Part shown: in pieces, positions 13,707-15,572 of the stretch | Position numbering within the stretch: position 1 is the first letter of the stretch | Layout of the letters: each line of letters begins with the position of its first letter | Source: an uncultured Clostridium sp. | Lineage (GTDB): Bacteria > Bacillota > Clostridia > TANB77 > CAG-508 | Assembly: GCA_900553365.1 (NCBI GenBank) | Contig: USDL01000024.1 | Span: forward strand, 1-15,572 | Length of the DNA: 15,572 nucleotides | Direction of reading: 5' to 3' | Made by a program: the position numbers and the translations under genes | Notes under the pieces: model-generated | The model's database searches: none | What the model was told of the DNA's origin: nothing | What the model saw: only the letters and a program-made list of their open reading frames with translations

Positions 13707-15083
13707 ATGTTAGAAAAAAATCAAACTTATAAAGTAGAAATTATAGACAATGGCTATCAAGGAGAAGGAATAGCCAAAATAGATGGAGTGCCAGTATTTG
13801 TTCAGGGAGCAATAAAAGGAGAAAAGGTTGAAATAAAAATACTAAAAGTTTTATCTAATTTTTCTTACGGCAAAATTATTAATATAATAGAAGAATCAGC
13901 CTATAGAACTAAAACTGATTGTAATGAATATTTAAAATGTGGAGGATGTAATTTAAGGCATATTAAATACGAATATACATTAAAAATTAAAAAAGCAATG
14001 GTTGAAAATTGCTTATATAAAGCTCTAGACAGAGAAGTAAAAGTAAACGATGTAATTGGAATGGAAAATCCATTGCACTATAGAAATAAACTGCAATACC
14101 CGGTTGGTCTAGATAAAAACAACAAACCAGTAATGGGAGTCTACTCACAAAGAAGCCATGATATAGTACCAGTAAACAACTGCTATATTCAAAATGAGGA
14201 ATGTAACAAAATTGCAAATGACATATTTGAATTTATAAAGCAAAACAACATATCAGTATATAATGAAAAAACATTAAAAGGAACAGTAAGACACATTATA
14301 ATTAGAATAGGAGTTAGAACAGGTGAAATTTTAGTTACTATAGTTGTAAATGATAATAAATTAAGTAAAGAGCAGGAATTGGTTAAGTACTTAATAGAAG
14401 AACACCCTAATATAAAATCTATTGTAGAAAACTATAATAACAAAAATACAAATGTAATACTAGGAGACAAAAATAAAGTAATATATGGAAATGGGCATAT
14501 ATACGATATTTTAGGAGACTATAAATTAAAAATATCTCCATTATCTTTTTACCAAGTAAACCCAATTCAAACAGAAATACTATACAACACAGGAATAAAA
14601 TTTGCCACATCTAATGAATTAAATAATGCTAAAAAAGATACAGTTGCACTGGATTTATACTGTGGAATAGGCACAATAGGCATATTCGCCGCCAAAAATT
14701 TCAAAAAAGTATATGGAATAGAAATAGTAGAGCAAGCAATAGAAGACGCAAAAGAAAATGCAAAAATAAATAACCTAGATAATACAGAATTTTATGCAGG
14801 AGACGTTGAAAAAATATTACCAGAAATACTAAACAAAATAGAAAACAAGCCAGAAGTAGTTTTTGTAGATCCTCCAAGAAAAGGACTAGACAACAAAACA
14901 ATAGAAACGCTAAAAACACTAACTCCTAAAAAAATAATCTACATAAGCTGCAACCCAGCAACTCTAGCAAGAGATTTAGGACTACTAGAGGAAAAATATG
15001 ATATACAAGAAATACAACCAGTAGATATGTTCCCGTACACATCACATGTGGAGTGTTGTGTGTTGCTATATCTAAAGTTTTGA
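13707..15083 (+). CDS. rlmD: 23S rRNA (uracil-C5)-methyltransferase, RlmD/RlmCD type
   Basis: A 458-residue SAM-dependent methyltransferase of the TrmA/RumA family acting on a uridine of 23S rRNA. An N-terminal TRAM RNA-binding domain spans about residues 1-63. The iron-sulfur cluster cysteines are Cys72-x5-Cys78-x2-Cys81 plus Cys159, the RumA pattern. The Rossmann SAM site shows LDLYCGIGTIG, the substrate loop FVDPPRKGLD, and the catalytic nucleophile is Cys415 in SCNPATLARD, with the conserved base Glu449 in HVECC. ATG 13707 is chosen because AGGTGA precedes it; the GTG at 13698 lies inside that site. Gram-positive members often modify both U747 and U1939 (RlmCD), so target specificity is not certain. 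It stands alone with its own promoter. Confidence 0.92.
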   Translation: MLEKNQTYKVEIIDNGYQGEGIAKIDGVPVFVQGAIKGEKVEIKILKVLSNFSYGKIINIIEESAYRTKTDCNEYLKCGGCNLRHIKYEYTLKIKKAMVENCLYKALDREVKVNDVIGMENPLHYRNKLQYPVGLDKNNKPVMGVYSQRSHDIVPVNNCYIQNEECNKIANDIFEFIKQNNISVYNEKTLKGTVRHIIIRIGVRTGEILVTIVVNDNKLSKEQELVKYLIEEHPNIKSIVENYNNKNTNVILGDKNKVIYGNGHIYDILGDYKLKISPLSFYQVNPIQTEILYNTGIKFATSNELNNAKKDTVALDLYCGIGTIGIFAAKNFKKVYGIEIVEQAIEDAKENAKINNLDNTEFYAGDVEKILPEILNKIENKPEVVFVDPPRKGLDNKTIETLKTLTPKKIIYISCNPATLARDLGLLEEKYDIQEIQPVDMFPYTSHVECCVLLYLKF

Positions 15084-15173
15084 TGCAATAGTCCAATTTG
15101 ATGTTTTAATACGTTATAAGTAGGTATTCAATATAAATAGCTGCTAATTTCAAAAAAACCACAAAACAAACGT
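15084..15173. other. Intergenic stretch without recognised content
   Basis: AT-rich sequence between the methyltransferase stop and the next promoter. I see no clear terminator hairpin, RNA gene or coding potential in it. Confidence 0.5.
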
Positions 15174-15202
15174 TTGACAATATCCTAAAAGTGTTATATA
15201 AT
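15174..15202 (+). promoter_or_regulatory. Consensus promoter with palindrome over the -35
   Basis: TTGACA (15174-15179), 17-base spacer, TATAAT (15197-15202), all consensus. The palindrome CAAACGTTTG (15167-15176) overlaps the -35 and could be a repressor site. Confidence 0.75.
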
Positions 15203-15275
15203 AGCAAAAAACAAATAAGGATGTGGTGTTATGCAAGAATATTAAAAGATTGCAGGTGTAAAAATATAAAATAGG

Positions 15276-15572
15276 AGAATATACTATGGATAAAGCTAAA
15301 ACAATGGAATTTATAGTGAAGATATTGAAGCAATATCAGATGAAGATTTGAAAGCACAATTGGACTGGGATGGAAAATTATCTATTATATAAAAACATAC
15401 ACCAGAAAAGGAAAATTTATGAAGTTTATTGAAAATATAAAATCAAAAATTGAAGAATAATTTCAAAAGTATTTCAACAACGAAGAACTATCAAAAACTG
15501 AACAATATATTCTAATGGGACTATTAGCGAAGGAAGCTGATTTAATTGGAACATATACTGTTAAACATTTAA
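15276..15572 (+). pseudogene. Broken small reading frames downstream of a strong promoter; runs off the window
   Basis: An ATG at 15286 behind AGGAGA opens a frame that stops after 21 codons. A +1 neighbouring frame continues plausibly as SEDIEAISDEDLKAQLDWDGKLSII, suggesting a frameshift. A second start at 15419 behind AAAGGA reads MKFIENIKSKIEE, meets TAA at 15458, and then stays open in the same frame to the window end (FQKYFNNEELSKTEQYILMGL and onward). This looks like one or two decayed genes, but a genuine downstream gene using a later start cannot be excluded. I recognise no family. Confidence 0.4.

Noticed and set aside
1..15572. CRISPR array, insertion sequence or DGR reverse transcriptase within the window
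   Set aside because: No regularly spaced direct repeats, no transposase or reverse-transcriptase motifs (for example YxDD) in the plausible genes, and no AAC-rich template copy of 5660-5800 were seen.

Overview
This window comes from an AT-rich Gram-positive-type bacterium, most likely an uncultured gut-type member of the Clostridia. The evidence is low GC, strong AGGAGG-type ribosome binding sites, consensus TTGACA-17-TATAAT promoters, TAA/TGA stops under the standard code, and a SpoVB-like flippase together with a cysteine-rich small protein of the kind seen in spore formers. No plasmid, phage or CRISPR machinery is present. Taxonomy is inferred from these features only.

Layout. (1) 1-531: the 3' half of a tRNA (best match Thr) begins abruptly at the anticodon loop, followed by a promoter and a small HNH endonuclease. 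(2) 577-4173: a housekeeping operon with a SpoVB/MurJ-like flippase, exonuclease III and an AI-2E/PerM-family membrane protein. (3) 4219-6387: the accessory part of the window. A class III/IV pilin-like N-terminus is joined to an FGE-sulfatase/C-type-lectin-like domain whose C-terminus has the hallmarks of a diversity-generating-retroelement (DGR) variable region. The reading frame switches inside that region, and a ConA-like (LamG-type) module lies in the next frame. (4) 6413-6834: tRNA-Trp, then tRNA-Met(CAT)-tRNA-Tyr, each group with its own promoter. (5) 6874-7200: two very small genes facing each other across a shared terminator. One is a well supported 58-residue membrane protein on the minus strand. 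(6) 7301-11057: a heterodimeric ABC exporter. (7) 11083-13335: an unusually short alanyl-tRNA synthetase (589 aa) and a HIT protein. (8) 13423-13548 minus: a 41-residue protein with ten cysteines. (9) 13657-15083: a TrmA/RlmD-family rRNA methyltransferase. (10) 15174-15572: a consensus promoter followed by broken reading frames.

Most genes are chromosomal housekeeping. The strongest candidate for new biology is the pilin-anchored, apparently hypermutated lectin-like protein. Neither a reverse transcriptase nor a template repeat was found in the window, so if this is a DGR target it is served from elsewhere in the genome. The frame switch within the variable region could be a mutagenic-homing accident, a decay event, a frame-based expression switch or an assembly artefact.
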